DNA of 64,000 bases from Alphaproteobacteria bacterium (lineage in GTDB: Bacteria; Pseudomonadota; Alphaproteobacteria; Micropepsales; Micropepsaceae). Below the pieces are notes generated by a model, which made no database searches, was not told the DNA's origin, and saw only the letters and a list, made by a program, of their open reading frames with translations. Position numbers and translations under genes: made by a program. How positions within the stretch are numbered: the first letter of the stretch is position 1; the number at the start of each line of letters is the position of its first letter. Shown here piece after piece: positions 18,202 to 27,694 of the stretch. The DNA lies in assembly GCA_016124635.1 (NCBI GenBank), contig WGNJ01000011.1, positions 124,001 through 188,000 of the forward strand, written 5' to 3'.

Positions 18202-18472
18202 CACGGGCTGAAGACTTATTCTCAATTTTGGCGTCAGGAGCGGATGCCCAGAAAGGCAATGACAACGTCCACTTTCGGTGAAAGCGGGGCGTGGGCGCTT
18301 CGGCGCCGAGGGGCCGCCTTGGAGCTACTGACCATCCACGGCCCCAAGTTCGGTGCGGCGATGTCACGATCGTCCGCAATCTCGGGGATTTTGGCAGCGA
18401 CACAAGGTCTGGCTTACTTTGAATCGCCACCGGGTTGCGTCGGGTCATTGTGCCAGCTATGCGAACAGCCCG

Positions 18473-20104
18473 ATGTTGCGCCTCACCGAGCTGAAACTCC
18501 CTCTCAACCACACCGACGCCGAGTTGCGCTCGTCGCTGCTGAAACGCTTGGGCATTGCCGAAACCGACCTGATTGACTTCTCGGTGTTTCGCCGCGCCGC
18601 CGACGCGCGCAAGCCCAAGCAAATCTCTCTCACCTACACACTCGATGTGGCGCTGAGGAACGAGCCAGAAGTTTTGAAGCGCCTCAAGGGCGACCGCAAC
18701 GTCGGTCCGACGCCGGACATGACCTATCGTCCACCGACGAACTTGCGCCGTGCGCCGCCGAAGCGTCCCGTTGTAATAGGCGCTGGACCGTGCGGCTTCT
18801 TCGCGGCGCTGATCCTTGCCGAAATGGGCTTCCGTCCCATCCTTCTCGAGCGTGGGAAGATCGTGCGCGAGCGCACCAAGGACACATTCGCCTTTTGGCG
18901 TCGGCGCGAACTCAATCCTGAATCGAATGCGCAATTCGGCGAGGGCGGCGCCGGCACCTTCTCGGACGGAAAGCTGTACAGCGGCGTCAAAGACCCCCGC
19001 CATCTGGGCCGCAAGGTGTTGACAGAGTTCGTGGCCGCCGGCGCGCCTGAAGATATTCTCTACGCCGCCAAGCCGCATATTGGAACGTTTCGTCTTGTTG
19101 CGATGGTGGAACGCTTGCGCGCCAAGATCGAAAACCTTGGCGGCGAGTTTCGCTTTGAGACCCGCGTCGACCGCATCGGTGTTGGCAAATCGGCTTCGGG
19201 CGACAGATGCGTCGAGGGTCTGTTACTTTCAGACGGGTCATCGATCGAAACCGACCATGTCGTACTCGCCGTCGGCCACAGCGCACGCGATACGTTTCAA
19301 ATGCTCTACGACGAGGGCGTTCACATCGAACCGAAGCCGTTCTCAATCGGCTTCCGCATCGAACATCCGCAATCGCTCATCGATCGCTGCCGCTTCGGAC
19401 CGAACGCCGGCAACAAGATCTTGGGCGCAGCCGATTACAAGATCGTGCACCACGCCTCGAACGGACGCTCGGTCTACAGCTTTTGCATGTGTCCGGGCGG
19501 CACGGTCGTTGCCACGGCGTCGGAACCGGGCCGCGTCGTCACCAACGGCATGAGCCAATACTCGCGCAACGAGCGCAACGCCAACGCTGGCATCGTCGTC
19601 GGAATCACACAGGCCGACTATCCCGGCCATCCGCTCGCCGGCATTGCCCTGCAGCGTCATTGGGAAGAACGCGCCTTCGCGGCTGGCGGCGCCAACTATT
19701 CGGCGCCAGGCCAGCGCGTTGGTGATTTCATCGCTGCGCATCCGTCGACCGCGTTCGGAAGCGTCGTTCCCTCCTATCGCCCATCGGTGACGCCAACCGA
19801 TCTCTCGGACTGTTTGCCCGACTATGCCGTCGCTGCGATCCGCGAGGCTCTTCCTGCATTTGACAAACAGATACCCGGCTTCGCCATGGCCGATGCCACG
19901 CTCACGGGTGTCGAAACGCGCACCTCGTCACCGATCTCGATCCGCCGCGGCGTCGACTTCCAAAGCATCAACACGCGCGGCCTTTATCCGGCGGGCGAAG
20001 GCGCCGGTTACGCAGGCGGCATTCTCACCGCCGCCATCGACGGCATCAAAGTCGCCGAGGCCATCGCCCGCGCCACGATCGACGACGCCGCCCTCGCCCC
20101 TTGA
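18473..20104 (+). CDS. FAD-dependent dehydrogenase (COG2509-like)
   Basis: 543 aa. An N-terminal domain (about 1-90, LTELKLPLNHTDAELRSSLL) precedes a dinucleotide-binding fold with RPVVIGAGPCGFFAALILAE near 100-115. The FNAQFGEGGAGTFSDGKL-type segment (here ESNAQFGEGGAGTFSDGKLY) and the C-terminal GLYPAGEGAGYAGGILTAA, the second FAD contact, are typical. Substrate unknown. The ATG at 18473 (MLRLTELKLP) gives the normal family N terminus; the frame is open further up, but that extension has no homologous character. About 270 bp of non-coding DNA precedes it. Confidence 0.88.
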   Translation: MLRLTELKLPLNHTDAELRSSLLKRLGIAETDLIDFSVFRRAADARKPKQISLTYTLDVALRNEPEVLKRLKGDRNVGPTPDMTYRPPTNLRRAPPKRPVVIGAGPCGFFAALILAEMGFRPILLERGKIVRERTKDTFAFWRRRELNPESNAQFGEGGAGTFSDGKLYSGVKDPRHLGRKVLTEFVAAGAPEDILYAAKPHIGTFRLVAMVERLRAKIENLGGEFRFETRVDRIGVGKSASGDRCVEGLLLSDGSSIETDHVVLAVGHSARDTFQMLYDEGVHIEPKPFSIGFRIEHPQSLIDRCRFGPNAGNKILGAADYKIVHHASNGRSVYSFCMCPGGTVVATASEPGRVVTNGMSQYSRNERNANAGIVVGITQADYPGHPLAGIALQRHWEERAFAAGGANYSAPGQRVGDFIAAHPSTAFGSVVPSYRPSVTPTDLSDCLPDYAVAAIREALPAFDKQIPGFAMADATLTGVETRTSSPISIRRGVDFQSINTRGLYPAGEGAGYAGGILTAAIDGIKVAEAIARATIDDAALAP

Positions 20105-20314
20105 GGGATTAAGGCAACCCTATTTCCCCACGGCGTAACAATTGCGCCTCGACCCCGCTCTATTCGACGGCTAAATTGTGTCTGAATTGATCGTTTGCAC
20201 GTGCTGGGGGCCGCTGTGCGCAGTCTACACTTAGGCGCGATTGTCGCATCGATCCGAAGCGCCGAACCGAATAGGGCGCGATCGGACTTAGAAACGGTGC
20301 GTTGGGGAGCGAGC

Positions 20315-21416
20315 GTGGGAACGCGCCTGCTCGCGGGCGTTCTGCTGACGACAGCGATGCTGCTGACCTCTTTCAGCTGCGCGACCGCTATCGAACCCGA
20401 ACCCAATTCTACGCGCGAACCGGTGCCGTCCGACTGCGGCTATCACACGCGCCACTTCGATCGCCGCCCCGAACCGATAGCGCTCGACGTCTCCTATCCA
20501 AAGAATGAAGCGGAGGAGTTGGGGGAAGGTTGGTAGGCTCGTTTACGCCGTCAGCGACACGGGTGAGCTAACGCACGTTGAGACGGTCGATATCCTGGGC
20601 TCAAAAGCCTACTCCGATGTCATGCAGGACGCGTTCAAGCGAGCGAAGTTCCAGATTGCCCAACTTGGAGGAAAACCCGTCGACTTTTTCGACGGTATAT
20701 ACGAAATCACCTTTTCGTTTTCAGGGCGCAACCGAGCCCGCGTTCATTACTTCGGCTTCAGCAGGGCGTATGACGCGGCGAAAAGACGCCGCGCCAAGGG
20801 CAAATTCGAAGAATCGATCGCCATCGTCCGCGAAGCCATGACCGAAGAGCTCAACATGTATGAGCTGGCAACGCTATCTCATGGGCTGACATATTCTTAC
20901 CTGGGCCTGAACGACAAACGGCGCGCGCTGATTGCAATTCGCCACGCCACGATCGAGCAAGGCTACTTCCTAGCTCACGATGCGAGACCTTATGCAGAAG
21001 CGTTACTCGCCCAGCTTGAAGCGGAAAACAACAATCAGGGCGCCGCACTATGCGCCTTTGGTTGGCTGCGGCAGAAATATTCGTCGTTCCAGCCCGACTT
21101 GCAATTGCAGACGCTCATTTCGACGGCTCACTTGCAACTCTCGGGCACTGACGAAGTGCGCACGGATATCGAGCTTATCGATTCCGACCGCCCCTACGTG
21201 CCCAACCGTTGGACGCATAGGTTGATCCGCCACACATTCAAGTTCGACAACGTCCCGGCGCCCGGCGCGGCACGATTCCGCCTCGTCTGTCCGACCGTCG
21301 TCCGTGAAGACGGTGTCACGGCAAATCGCGTTTGGGACGTGGATCCGGGGGAAGGCGATTGCATGCTCTATTTCTACGGCGACCCCGGCGCAAAATTCAC
21401 ACTGATCGAGAAATAG
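20315..21416 (+). pseudogene. TonB C-terminal domain protein, interrupted by a frameshift
   Basis: Two frames together make one plausible protein. Codons 20315-20533 encode a signal peptide (GTG start with GGGGAG upstream) and the opening of a TonB C-terminal domain (PIALDVSYPKNEAEELGEGW), then hit TAG at 20534. The +1 frame from 20535 continues the same domain (RLVYAVSDTGELTHVETVDI) and a TPR-like helical region to 21416. Dropping T20534, or adding two bases there, restores one frame of about 366 aa. It could be a real mutation, a sequencing error, or a programmed +1 shift at TGG-TAG-G. The TonB-like role is inferred from the YPxxA...G pattern. Confidence 0.6.
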
Positions 21417-21498
21417 CGAACGCCGGCGCGCTTACTCGGCGGCCGCCGGCATCTGCGTCGCGTAGTCGTCGAGATTCACATTGGCCGTCGCACCTCGC

Positions 21499-22314
21499 CT
21501 AGCGGCCTTTGAACTGCGGGACACGCTTCTCGACGAAGGCGCGCGCCGCCTCGCGGTGATCTTCGGTGAGACCAGTATGGATGTGGTGCGTCGCCTCGAG
21601 GTCCAGACAATCGACCATCTCGCCCGCGACCGCGCGGTTCAGATTTTCCTTCATATAGCGATAGGCGACGCGCGGGCCCTCCGCGAGCCGCCGCGCAATC
21701 TCCATCGTGCGCGCCGTCAATTGATCCGCCGGTACGACCCAGTTCACGAGCCCAAGCTTCTCCGCCTCGCTCATCGTCACGCGATCCGAGAGATAGTAGA
21801 GCTCGCGAGCCTTGGCGCTGCCGACCAGGCGCGTCAGAAAGAACGTTCCACCGTAGTCGCCCGAAAAGCCGACCTTCGCGAAGGCGGTCGTCATCACGGC
21901 ATTGTCGGCGGCGATGCGCAAATCGCAGGCGAGCGCCAAGGCCAGCCCGGCGCCGGCTGCGGCTCCGGGCAACGCAGCGATCGTCGGCTTCGGCATGGTG
22001 TAGAGCCGGCCCGACGTCGCACGCTGACTGAGCCGTTGGCGATGGATGCGCGTATCGATATCGTCCGCGACGCCTTCACGCGCCGCCATCCCCTTCACGT
22101 CGCCGCCCGCGCAAAACGCGCCGCCGGCGCCGGTCAGAACCACGGCCGCCACGCTTGTGTCGCTTTCGCACTGGGCCAGCACCGATGCCATCGCCTCCAG
22201 CATTTCGCCTGAAAGCGCGTTGCGCCGCTCGGGCCGGTTCATCGTCAACACCGCGACCCCATCCTCGACATGAGCCGAGAGATCGTTCGTTCCCGTTGTC
22301 AATTCTCGCTTCAT
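21499..22314 (-). CDS. Enoyl-CoA hydratase/isomerase-family protein
   Basis: 271 aa crotonase fold: VAVLTMNRPERRNALSGEML, oxyanion segment GAFCAGGDVKGMA, GAAAGAGLALALACDLRIAA, and FAKVGFSGDYGGTFFLTRLVG. The C terminus FVEKRVPQFKGR is typical of acyl-CoA-processing members. The ATG at 22314 has GAGGG upstream. It is one of three crotonase-family genes in the window (with 6881-7681 and 46229-47020); they are clearly different from one another. Exact substrate unknown. Confidence 0.9.
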   Translation of the reverse strand: MKRELTTGTNDLSAHVEDGVAVLTMNRPERRNALSGEMLEAMASVLAQCESDTSVAAVVLTGAGGAFCAGGDVKGMAAREGVADDIDTRIHRQRLSQRATSGRLYTMPKPTIAALPGAAAGAGLALALACDLRIAADNAVMTTAFAKVGFSGDYGGTFFLTRLVGSAKARELYYLSDRVTMSEAEKLGLVNWVVPADQLTARTMEIARRLAEGPRVAYRYMKENLNRAVAGEMVDCLDLEATHHIHTGLTEDHREAARAFVEKRVPQFKGR

Positions 22315-22405
22315 GAGACGGCCCTCACCTATGTGTTTGCGCAGAGCATAGCATCGTTGGGAAAGGCTCAAACGGTCTGATAGCCTCCTTCAGGCTGGGA
22401 GCCAC

Positions 22406-23527
22406 ATGGTCAAGCTGATCGAATTCTCATCTGACGCACCGGGCGATGAAACCGAGAGTGGCGTCTCGGGCTTTTTCGCGGCACTGACGAGGATCGGCGT
22501 CAGCAAAGCCATTCCGAACCTAAAGGCGCGGCTAGGCGCCATCGTCGGCGCGGGAACCACCCTGCCCTACGTTGTCAGCGTCGACGGCGGTGGCCGCGGC
22601 TATGTCGGCAGCTTCACGCGCATGTACATGGATGGCGCGGCAGACGAGTTGGGCTCTTCCAAGAACGCCCTGCTTCGGCTCGCGGCGCCAGGTGTGGCGG
22701 TCAGCGGACACGCCGCCCGCGCGCTCGGCATGGATGAGATCGTCACCGTCAACAACAACCTGCATTCGACGGTCCACGTGCCCGACTGGACCGGGATCGA
22801 CATCGGCGCGATGACGGCGGCGCTTATCGCCAAGTACCCCCGTCACGCAATTTGGGTTCGCGGCATGACCGATCGCCTGAACGCGGACGATCTCGCCCGC
22901 CTCAAGGCACAAGACTACGTCATAGCGCCCTCGCGCCCCGTCGAAATCCTCGATCCGAGCGCGCCGGACTACAAGGTCTCGAGCAATCTGAAGAAGGATT
23001 TCAAGAGGCTCGAGCGGATTCCGGGCATGACATCGTTCATCGGCGGCGCGTTCTCCGACACAGACTTCGCCGCGATGGAGCGCTTCTGTCACAGCGCCAC
23101 GGTCGAGCGCCACACCAAGCTTCTGCCGAACTACACCGCGGCCTTCTTCGCCGCTTGCGCCGCATGGTCCGACTGCCGGATCCTCGGACTTCGCGACGAC
23201 GGCGGCGCGTTGCGCGGGTTCGCCACGTTGATCATCGGACCCACGCGCATCACCTGTGGGACGCTCGGCTACGACATGGATGCGCCCGACGCGAAGCCGA
23301 TCTATCCGGCGCTCAGCGGCATGGAAATGCGCGAGGCCATCAACGCGCGGCTGCCGTTCAACATCGGCTATGGCGCCGTCGACTTCAAACGCGTGCGCGG
23401 CACCGTCCCGGCGATGGAGACGAATGCCTTCTATATTCGCCACCTTCCGGCAGTCAGACGCCGGCTGTGGGCCACGACGTTGTCCGCGATGTCGAGCATG
23501 GCGGGCGCCGTCTTGAAGCGCCTCTAG
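22406..23527 (+). CDS. GNAT-like / CelD-type acyltransferase
   Basis: 373 aa, probable acetyl- or aminoacyltransferase-type fold. The middle (about 150-330) shows PRHAIWVRGMTDRLN, a lysine-rich segment SSNLKKDFKRLER, and later GALRGFATLIIGPTRITCGTLGYD, the strand layout expected for a GNAT-like domain of the FemAB/CelD (BioF2-like) kind. I cannot assign a substrate. It ends 4 bp into the converging monooxygenase gene. Its place beside the monooxygenase and the polyketide genes makes a tailoring role possible. Confidence 0.55.
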   Translation: MVKLIEFSSDAPGDETESGVSGFFAALTRIGVSKAIPNLKARLGAIVGAGTTLPYVVSVDGGGRGYVGSFTRMYMDGAADELGSSKNALLRLAAPGVAVSGHAARALGMDEIVTVNNNLHSTVHVPDWTGIDIGAMTAALIAKYPRHAIWVRGMTDRLNADDLARLKAQDYVIAPSRPVEILDPSAPDYKVSSNLKKDFKRLERIPGMTSFIGGAFSDTDFAAMERFCHSATVERHTKLLPNYTAAFFAACAAWSDCRILGLRDDGGALRGFATLIIGPTRITCGTLGYDMDAPDAKPIYPALSGMEMREAINARLPFNIGYGAVDFKRVRGTVPAMETNAFYIRHLPAVRRRLWATTLSAMSSMAGAVLKRL

Positions 23528-24972
23528 AGCGTGCTCAAGAACGCGTAGTCCTGCGGGTTGAGGATCGCATTGAAGCGGGAGAACGGCGGATGTTTGGCGT
23601 CGGCCGGCGGCAACCCCATGTCGGCGAGCAGCGTATCGAGATAATAGAACGTCAGTGGCCCGGCGAAGTGGCCGAGCGGGTGGCTCGCCTTTTGATGCGC
23701 CCGCCGCCAAGCCAAATCTTCATCGATTGCGGCGTTCATTTCGGCGGCGTTTGGATGCTTCACCTGCCCGTCGATCCAGCGCGCAATCCAGTGCGCGGAT
23801 ATCTCGGAGGTCAGCGGCACGGCCGTCGTTCCGTTGTAGCCGTTGAACGTCAACCCTTCGAGCGCTGGCGCGACGATGTGACGGTAGAGCCGATAGTCGC
23901 CGTTCGGCGCCAACACTTTGGCTCTGTCTTCATCGGATAGGATGGAAAGATCCTGCTCAAAGCCGGTGGCCAAAATGACGAGCTGCGCCGCGATGCGTCG
24001 GCCGTCCGCCAAGGTCGCGCCGTCCGCATCCAAAGATGCGATCTCGCCTTTGACGGCGTCGATCTCGCCGTTTCGCAACTTGCGCAGATTGTCCTTGAAG
24101 CCGAAGCCCGTCGCCAGCCCGATCGAATCCCGCAAGGAAAAGTCGGGCCTCATCTTCTTGGACAACAGCCCAAGATGCGCGCCGATGACCAGCCCGCTGA
24201 CCGCCCAATAGAGCCGGACGAGCCACGGCAGGCGCTTGTGCAAGAAGCCCTCGAGACCGCTCGCATTCCGGCCGTGCCAAAACTCGGCCGAGCGCGAATA
24301 GGCAAGGGCCTTACCGGGAATGACGCCGAACAATTTGTACGGCACGTGCCAAGTGGTTCGCCGGAAAAGCAACGTGACGCGTCGCGCCACCTTGCGCGCT
24401 TCGTAGGCGACGTCGAGCGCTGACTTGCCGAAGCCGACGACGATCACGTCTTTGCCGCTCGCCGCGTTGAGGTCCGTGAACTCAACGGAATGGAGTACGC
24501 GACCGCCGGCCGCTTCAAACTGCGGTCGCCCGGCAAGCTCCGGCGCGTTCCTTTTCGTGAATAGCCCATTGCATAGCACGACGTGCTCAAACGTTTCATC
24601 CGGCAGCGCCCTGCCGCTCGCCATGTCTTTCAATTCGAGCCGCCAGCCCGCGCCCGCCTTACGAAGCGAAAGAACTTGCGTGTTAAACCGCACGTGAGGG
24701 TTGAGCGAATACTTCTCTGCGTAAGCGTCCAGATAGCTTGCAATCTGTCGGCCTTCCGGAAACTCCGGATAGTCGGCGGGCATATCGAAGTCGGAGAACG
24801 TGTAGATCTCGCGTGGGCTCTGAATCTTCAGCCCGATGTAGCGCCGCGACACTTCCCACACGCCGCCAAGTTCCGGGCGCTGCTCGAACAAAGTCACCGA
24901 ATGACCTCGGGCCAGCAGCACCTTGGCCGTCACCAGCCCGGTCACTCCAGCTCCGATGATGCCGATATTCAT
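23524..24972 (-). CDS. Flavin-containing monooxygenase
   Basis: 482 aa class B flavoprotein monooxygenase. The FAD-binding motif IGIIGAGVTGLVTAKVL is at the N terminus, the NADPH-binding motif VIVVGFGKSALDVAYEAR near 175-195, and the segment LATGFEQDLSIL fits the conserved ATG motif. It would oxygenate a nitrogen, sulfur or carbonyl group. It is divergent from the ICMT-like methyltransferase across 116 bp and converges with the GNAT-like gene. It may tailor the product of the nearby polyketide genes, which is inference from position. Confidence 0.85.
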   Translation of the reverse strand: MNIGIIGAGVTGLVTAKVLLARGHSVTLFEQRPELGGVWEVSRRYIGLKIQSPREIYTFSDFDMPADYPEFPEGRQIASYLDAYAEKYSLNPHVRFNTQVLSLRKAGAGWRLELKDMASGRALPDETFEHVVLCNGLFTKRNAPELAGRPQFEAAGGRVLHSVEFTDLNAASGKDVIVVGFGKSALDVAYEARKVARRVTLLFRRTTWHVPYKLFGVIPGKALAYSRSAEFWHGRNASGLEGFLHKRLPWLVRLYWAVSGLVIGAHLGLLSKKMRPDFSLRDSIGLATGFGFKDNLRKLRNGEIDAVKGEIASLDADGATLADGRRIAAQLVILATGFEQDLSILSDEDRAKVLAPNGDYRLYRHIVAPALEGLTFNGYNGTTAVPLTSEISAHWIARWIDGQVKHPNAAEMNAAIDEDLAWRRAHQKASHPLGHFAGPLTFYYLDTLLADMGLPPADAKHPPFSRFNAILNPQDYAFLSTL

Positions 24973-25088
24973 CTAACGTCCCCCGAAGCACGGCGCGCCG
25001 GCGTCGTAATCATCAATCGCCGCCGAACTTGTAGCTCCAATATGCCCAAGCTAAATAGCGAACGCAGCGCATAGAAAGGCCGCAGCCC

Positions 25089-25640
25089 GTGGGTACGTCG
25101 ACGTCGTTGATATTAATCATCGCATCGCTTGCCACGTTTGCGGTCATCACTGGCGTCTCGACATTTCACTTCGTCCGCAAGGACGCCGTCCCGCTCGGCG
25201 CCATGGTAATCTCCGCTGCAGCGGTCTCCAGCGTCGCCGTCTTCGCTTGGTGCGCCTGGATGGTTCCACGCGACACTCTCATTCCCCTGCCTCTATATGT
25301 GGCAGCCTTGACCCTTTTCTTCTGGACGATACAAACGACGCGAAAACGCGACTTCGTCCTCGCCTTTACCAAGATCGTGCCGAACACGCTGTCGGTCGAC
25401 GGACCTTATGCCTATGTCCGACACCCTTTCTATGTTGCATACCTGATCTATCACGCAGCCAACGCCATCGCGACGACGGCACTGCTCCCCTGGGCGATGT
25501 TTGGCTTGATGCTCGCGATCTATGTCGTCGCCGCGCGTGGCGAGGAGCAATTCCTCGCGCAAGGCGAATACAAAGACGCGTACGGCGCCTACCGGCGCCG
25601 CACAGGCATGTTCTTTCCCAAGCTCTGGCGAAGAACTTAG
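25089..25640 (+). CDS. Isoprenylcysteine carboxyl methyltransferase-like membrane protein
   Basis: 183 aa with about five hydrophobic segments. The C-terminal catalytic region has the ICMT/PEMT signature GPYAYVRHPFYVAYLIYH and RGEEQFLAQGEYKDAYGAYRR with FFPKLW near the end, which bind S-adenosylmethionine and the lipid substrate. Methyl transfer to a carboxyl or lipid headgroup is likely. The start is GTG 25089. The stop overlaps by 4 bp the converging barrel gene. It is a candidate tailoring enzyme for the polyketide product. Confidence 0.82.
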   Translation: MGTSTSLILIIASLATFAVITGVSTFHFVRKDAVPLGAMVISAAAVSSVAVFAWCAWMVPRDTLIPLPLYVAALTLFFWTIQTTRKRDFVLAFTKIVPNTLSVDGPYAYVRHPFYVAYLIYHAANAIATTALLPWAMFGLMLAIYVVAARGEEQFLAQGEYKDAYGAYRRRTGMFFPKLWRRT

Positions 25641-26896
25641 TCGGTCAGCGAGAAGTACTTCGTCGCCTTCAGCTGAACGTAGCTGTCGTGGTCGATCGCT
25701 TGCAGCAGGTTGCTGTCGTTGCCGTTGAACATACGTGCTTCGACACCGACGCGCCAATCGTCGCCCACACGGCGCGAGGATTCCAAATAAACGTATGAAG
25801 AACCGTCGCGCGTGTCCACATATAGGCCGACCAAAGCGTGCGTATCGCTGTCGTCATTCAACGTCAGACGAAGGCCCGCAAAAACGCCGTTGGTGTAAAT
25901 GGTACCCGGCTGCGTGAAGTCGCGGTCATCCCAGTTGTATTCGGCCAGGACACCGAGATCGAACCCCTCCTGGAACGGATCCCTAATCGTATACTCGCCG
26001 CCCGCCACCATCGCGAAGAAGTGGTCAGCCCCCATGCCCAGCGGGCTGAATGTCGGATTGCCTGCGTTCCAGCGATAGATACCTTCGCCTTTGAAGATCC
26101 AGTCGCCGATCGCATACGCCGCATCGACGCCGATCTGATCCATCGTCTGGTAGTACGGCTGCAATTCAGGTGTAAGCCCGCTAAGCGTCGGCACGAAAAG
26201 CGGCTCGCGGTTCGTGCCGTGGAAATACGACACGCCAACGTCGAGCGGACCAAAGGTGTTTTCGTAACGGGCCGCGAAATCCCAGCACCACTCGTCGGCC
26301 GAACATTCGAACGCCGGGTTGTATGCGGCGACACGAATCGGACCGCGAAGACGTCCGTCATTGTCGGCAAACGTTTGATTACGGAAGCCGGTCATCCCGA
26401 AGAGAGAAAGCTTACCCCACTCGCCGGTGAAGTTGAGATTGACCATGGGTTGGCCGAGATAGTTCTCGGAGTCGAAGTTCTCGACCAAGTCGACTTGATT
26501 GATCACGTTGACCAAATGACGGGATTCTGCGCGGCCCCAAAACACCGTGTGCGCGCCGATCAGAATATCCCAACCATCGCCGCGATAGCTGTAATTCGCT
26601 TCGCGCAAATCGGCGTGCGTGCGACGCGAGTCATAAACGTCATAGCGGCCGTATGGCGTCACTTGAATTTGCTGACGGCCATCATCCCAGGTGTATGTCG
26701 CATCGATTTGGCCGAAGGCCGACGGCCAAAAGATGTCGTCGCGCTGTCCCGCCCATGCCGGATCGGTCGGATAGACGCGTATCTCACCGCCAAGATACGC
26801 ATTGACGACGAAGCCATCCGTCTTTGCCGGCGCTGAGATCGCGCCAATCGACACAAGCGCGCCCACCAGCAACGAAGCGTAGCCAAACTTCAGCAT
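25637..26896 (-). CDS. Outer-membrane beta-barrel porin-like protein
   Basis: 419 aa. A signal peptide (about 1-22, MLKFGYASLLVGALVSIGAI then SA) is followed by alternating amphipathic strands rich in Gly, Tyr, Phe and Trp over the rest (for example GQIDATYTWDDGRQQIQVTP and GVLAEYNWDDRDF), as expected for an outer-membrane barrel resembling the DUF1302-type barrels. The last residue is not the usual Phe (it ends KYFSLTD), so assembly-signal identity is uncertain. It follows the PPTase gene by 145 bp on the same strand and may be the outer-membrane part of the export system. Confidence 0.7.
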   Translation of the reverse strand: MLKFGYASLLVGALVSIGAISAPAKTDGFVVNAYLGGEIRVYPTDPAWAGQRDDIFWPSAFGQIDATYTWDDGRQQIQVTPYGRYDVYDSRRTHADLREANYSYRGDGWDILIGAHTVFWGRAESRHLVNVINQVDLVENFDSENYLGQPMVNLNFTGEWGKLSLFGMTGFRNQTFADNDGRLRGPIRVAAYNPAFECSADEWCWDFAARYENTFGPLDVGVSYFHGTNREPLFVPTLSGLTPELQPYYQTMDQIGVDAAYAIGDWIFKGEGIYRWNAGNPTFSPLGMGADHFFAMVAGGEYTIRDPFQEGFDLGVLAEYNWDDRDFTQPGTIYTNGVFAGLRLTLNDDSDTHALVGLYVDTRDGSSYVYLESSRRVGDDWRVGVEARMFNGNDSNLLQAIDHDSYVQLKATKYFSLTD

Positions 26897-27041
26897 TAAA
26901 AGCCCCCAAGACGGTATCGTCGGATCGTTAACGTAAGGCACTTAATGAGTGATGAACGATACGGAGTCCATCAACTTGTTCGTGCTGGATATGCAGTGAT
27001 TCCCGTATCAGAGGCAATTGGCGGATGTTGCGCGCCAGTAA

Positions 27042-27692
27042 CTATGGGCTCGCGATTCGCGCCTTCGAAGCAACGTTAAGGGTCTTCAGGACAACGGGAA
27101 CTGGCTTGGGCGTGGCGGCACCCACCACGATCTCCCCCGGCACGCGAGCATGCCAAAAACATACGCCTGCGCGATCTGACCCACGAAACTCAACTTCACC
27201 GCTAGAGCCAATGATCCATGCCGGAGCCATGGTTGCAAACCGACTGGCGCCAAGATCCCATGGCAGGCGCTCAAGCTTCAAAAAGGCCTCAAACGCCGTC
27301 CAAAGCGTCAAGAACGCAGCGTTCCGAGCTGCGGGCGCAAGTTCGCCAAGTCTGGTCGCGAGGCCTTCGGTTCCCAATCGCTGCAAGGTTTGGATCGGCC
27401 CATCCACCGGCCGAAGGCGCTCGATATCGATGCCGATCGGTGTCGAATTCCCGACGCCGATCGCCAAATGCGTCCCGGAGTCCGAAAGACTGATTTGGCT
27501 TCCCTGGAGCGTACCGGCCTCTTTTGCAGCGTACTTGTCGAGCACGCGATTCATGAACACACCGCGCTCACCCGCGCGCCAGCTGACAGGAATGCCGGCG
27601 ACCGCATGCTCGGCCCGGCAGTGAATGGTCGCGTCGCTCGTCGACGCAATTTCGGTGCCCTTCGTCCACCAAATATCGGCGGTACGGCCCAC
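27042..27692 (-). CDS. 4'-phosphopantetheinyl transferase (Sfp-type)
   Basis: 216 aa. It would attach the phosphopantetheine arm to the ACP of the adjacent polyketide synthase. The Mg-binding motif GIDIERLRP (about 89-97) is clear. The second motif reads WTAFEAFLKL, where most Sfp-type enzymes have WxxKEAxxK: the Glu and the last Lys are kept but the first Lys is Phe. The start GTG at 27692 is 2 bp after the LolA-like stop, so they are coupled. Confidence 0.8.
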   Translation of the reverse strand: MGRTADIWWTKGTEIASTSDATIHCRAEHAVAGIPVSWRAGERGVFMNRVLDKYAAKEAGTLQGSQISLSDSGTHLAIGVGNSTPIGIDIERLRPVDGPIQTLQRLGTEGLATRLGELAPAARNAAFLTLWTAFEAFLKLERLPWDLGASRFATMAPAWIIGSSGEVEFRGSDRAGVCFWHARVPGEIVVGAATPKPVPVVLKTLNVASKARIASP

Positions 27693-27694
27693 CG

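Noticed and set aside
21430-21490. Possible 3' remnant of a gene after the enoyl-CoA hydratase (minus strand, ending MPAAAE)
   Set aside because: It is only about 17 codons, has no known family and may be chance in GC-rich DNA.
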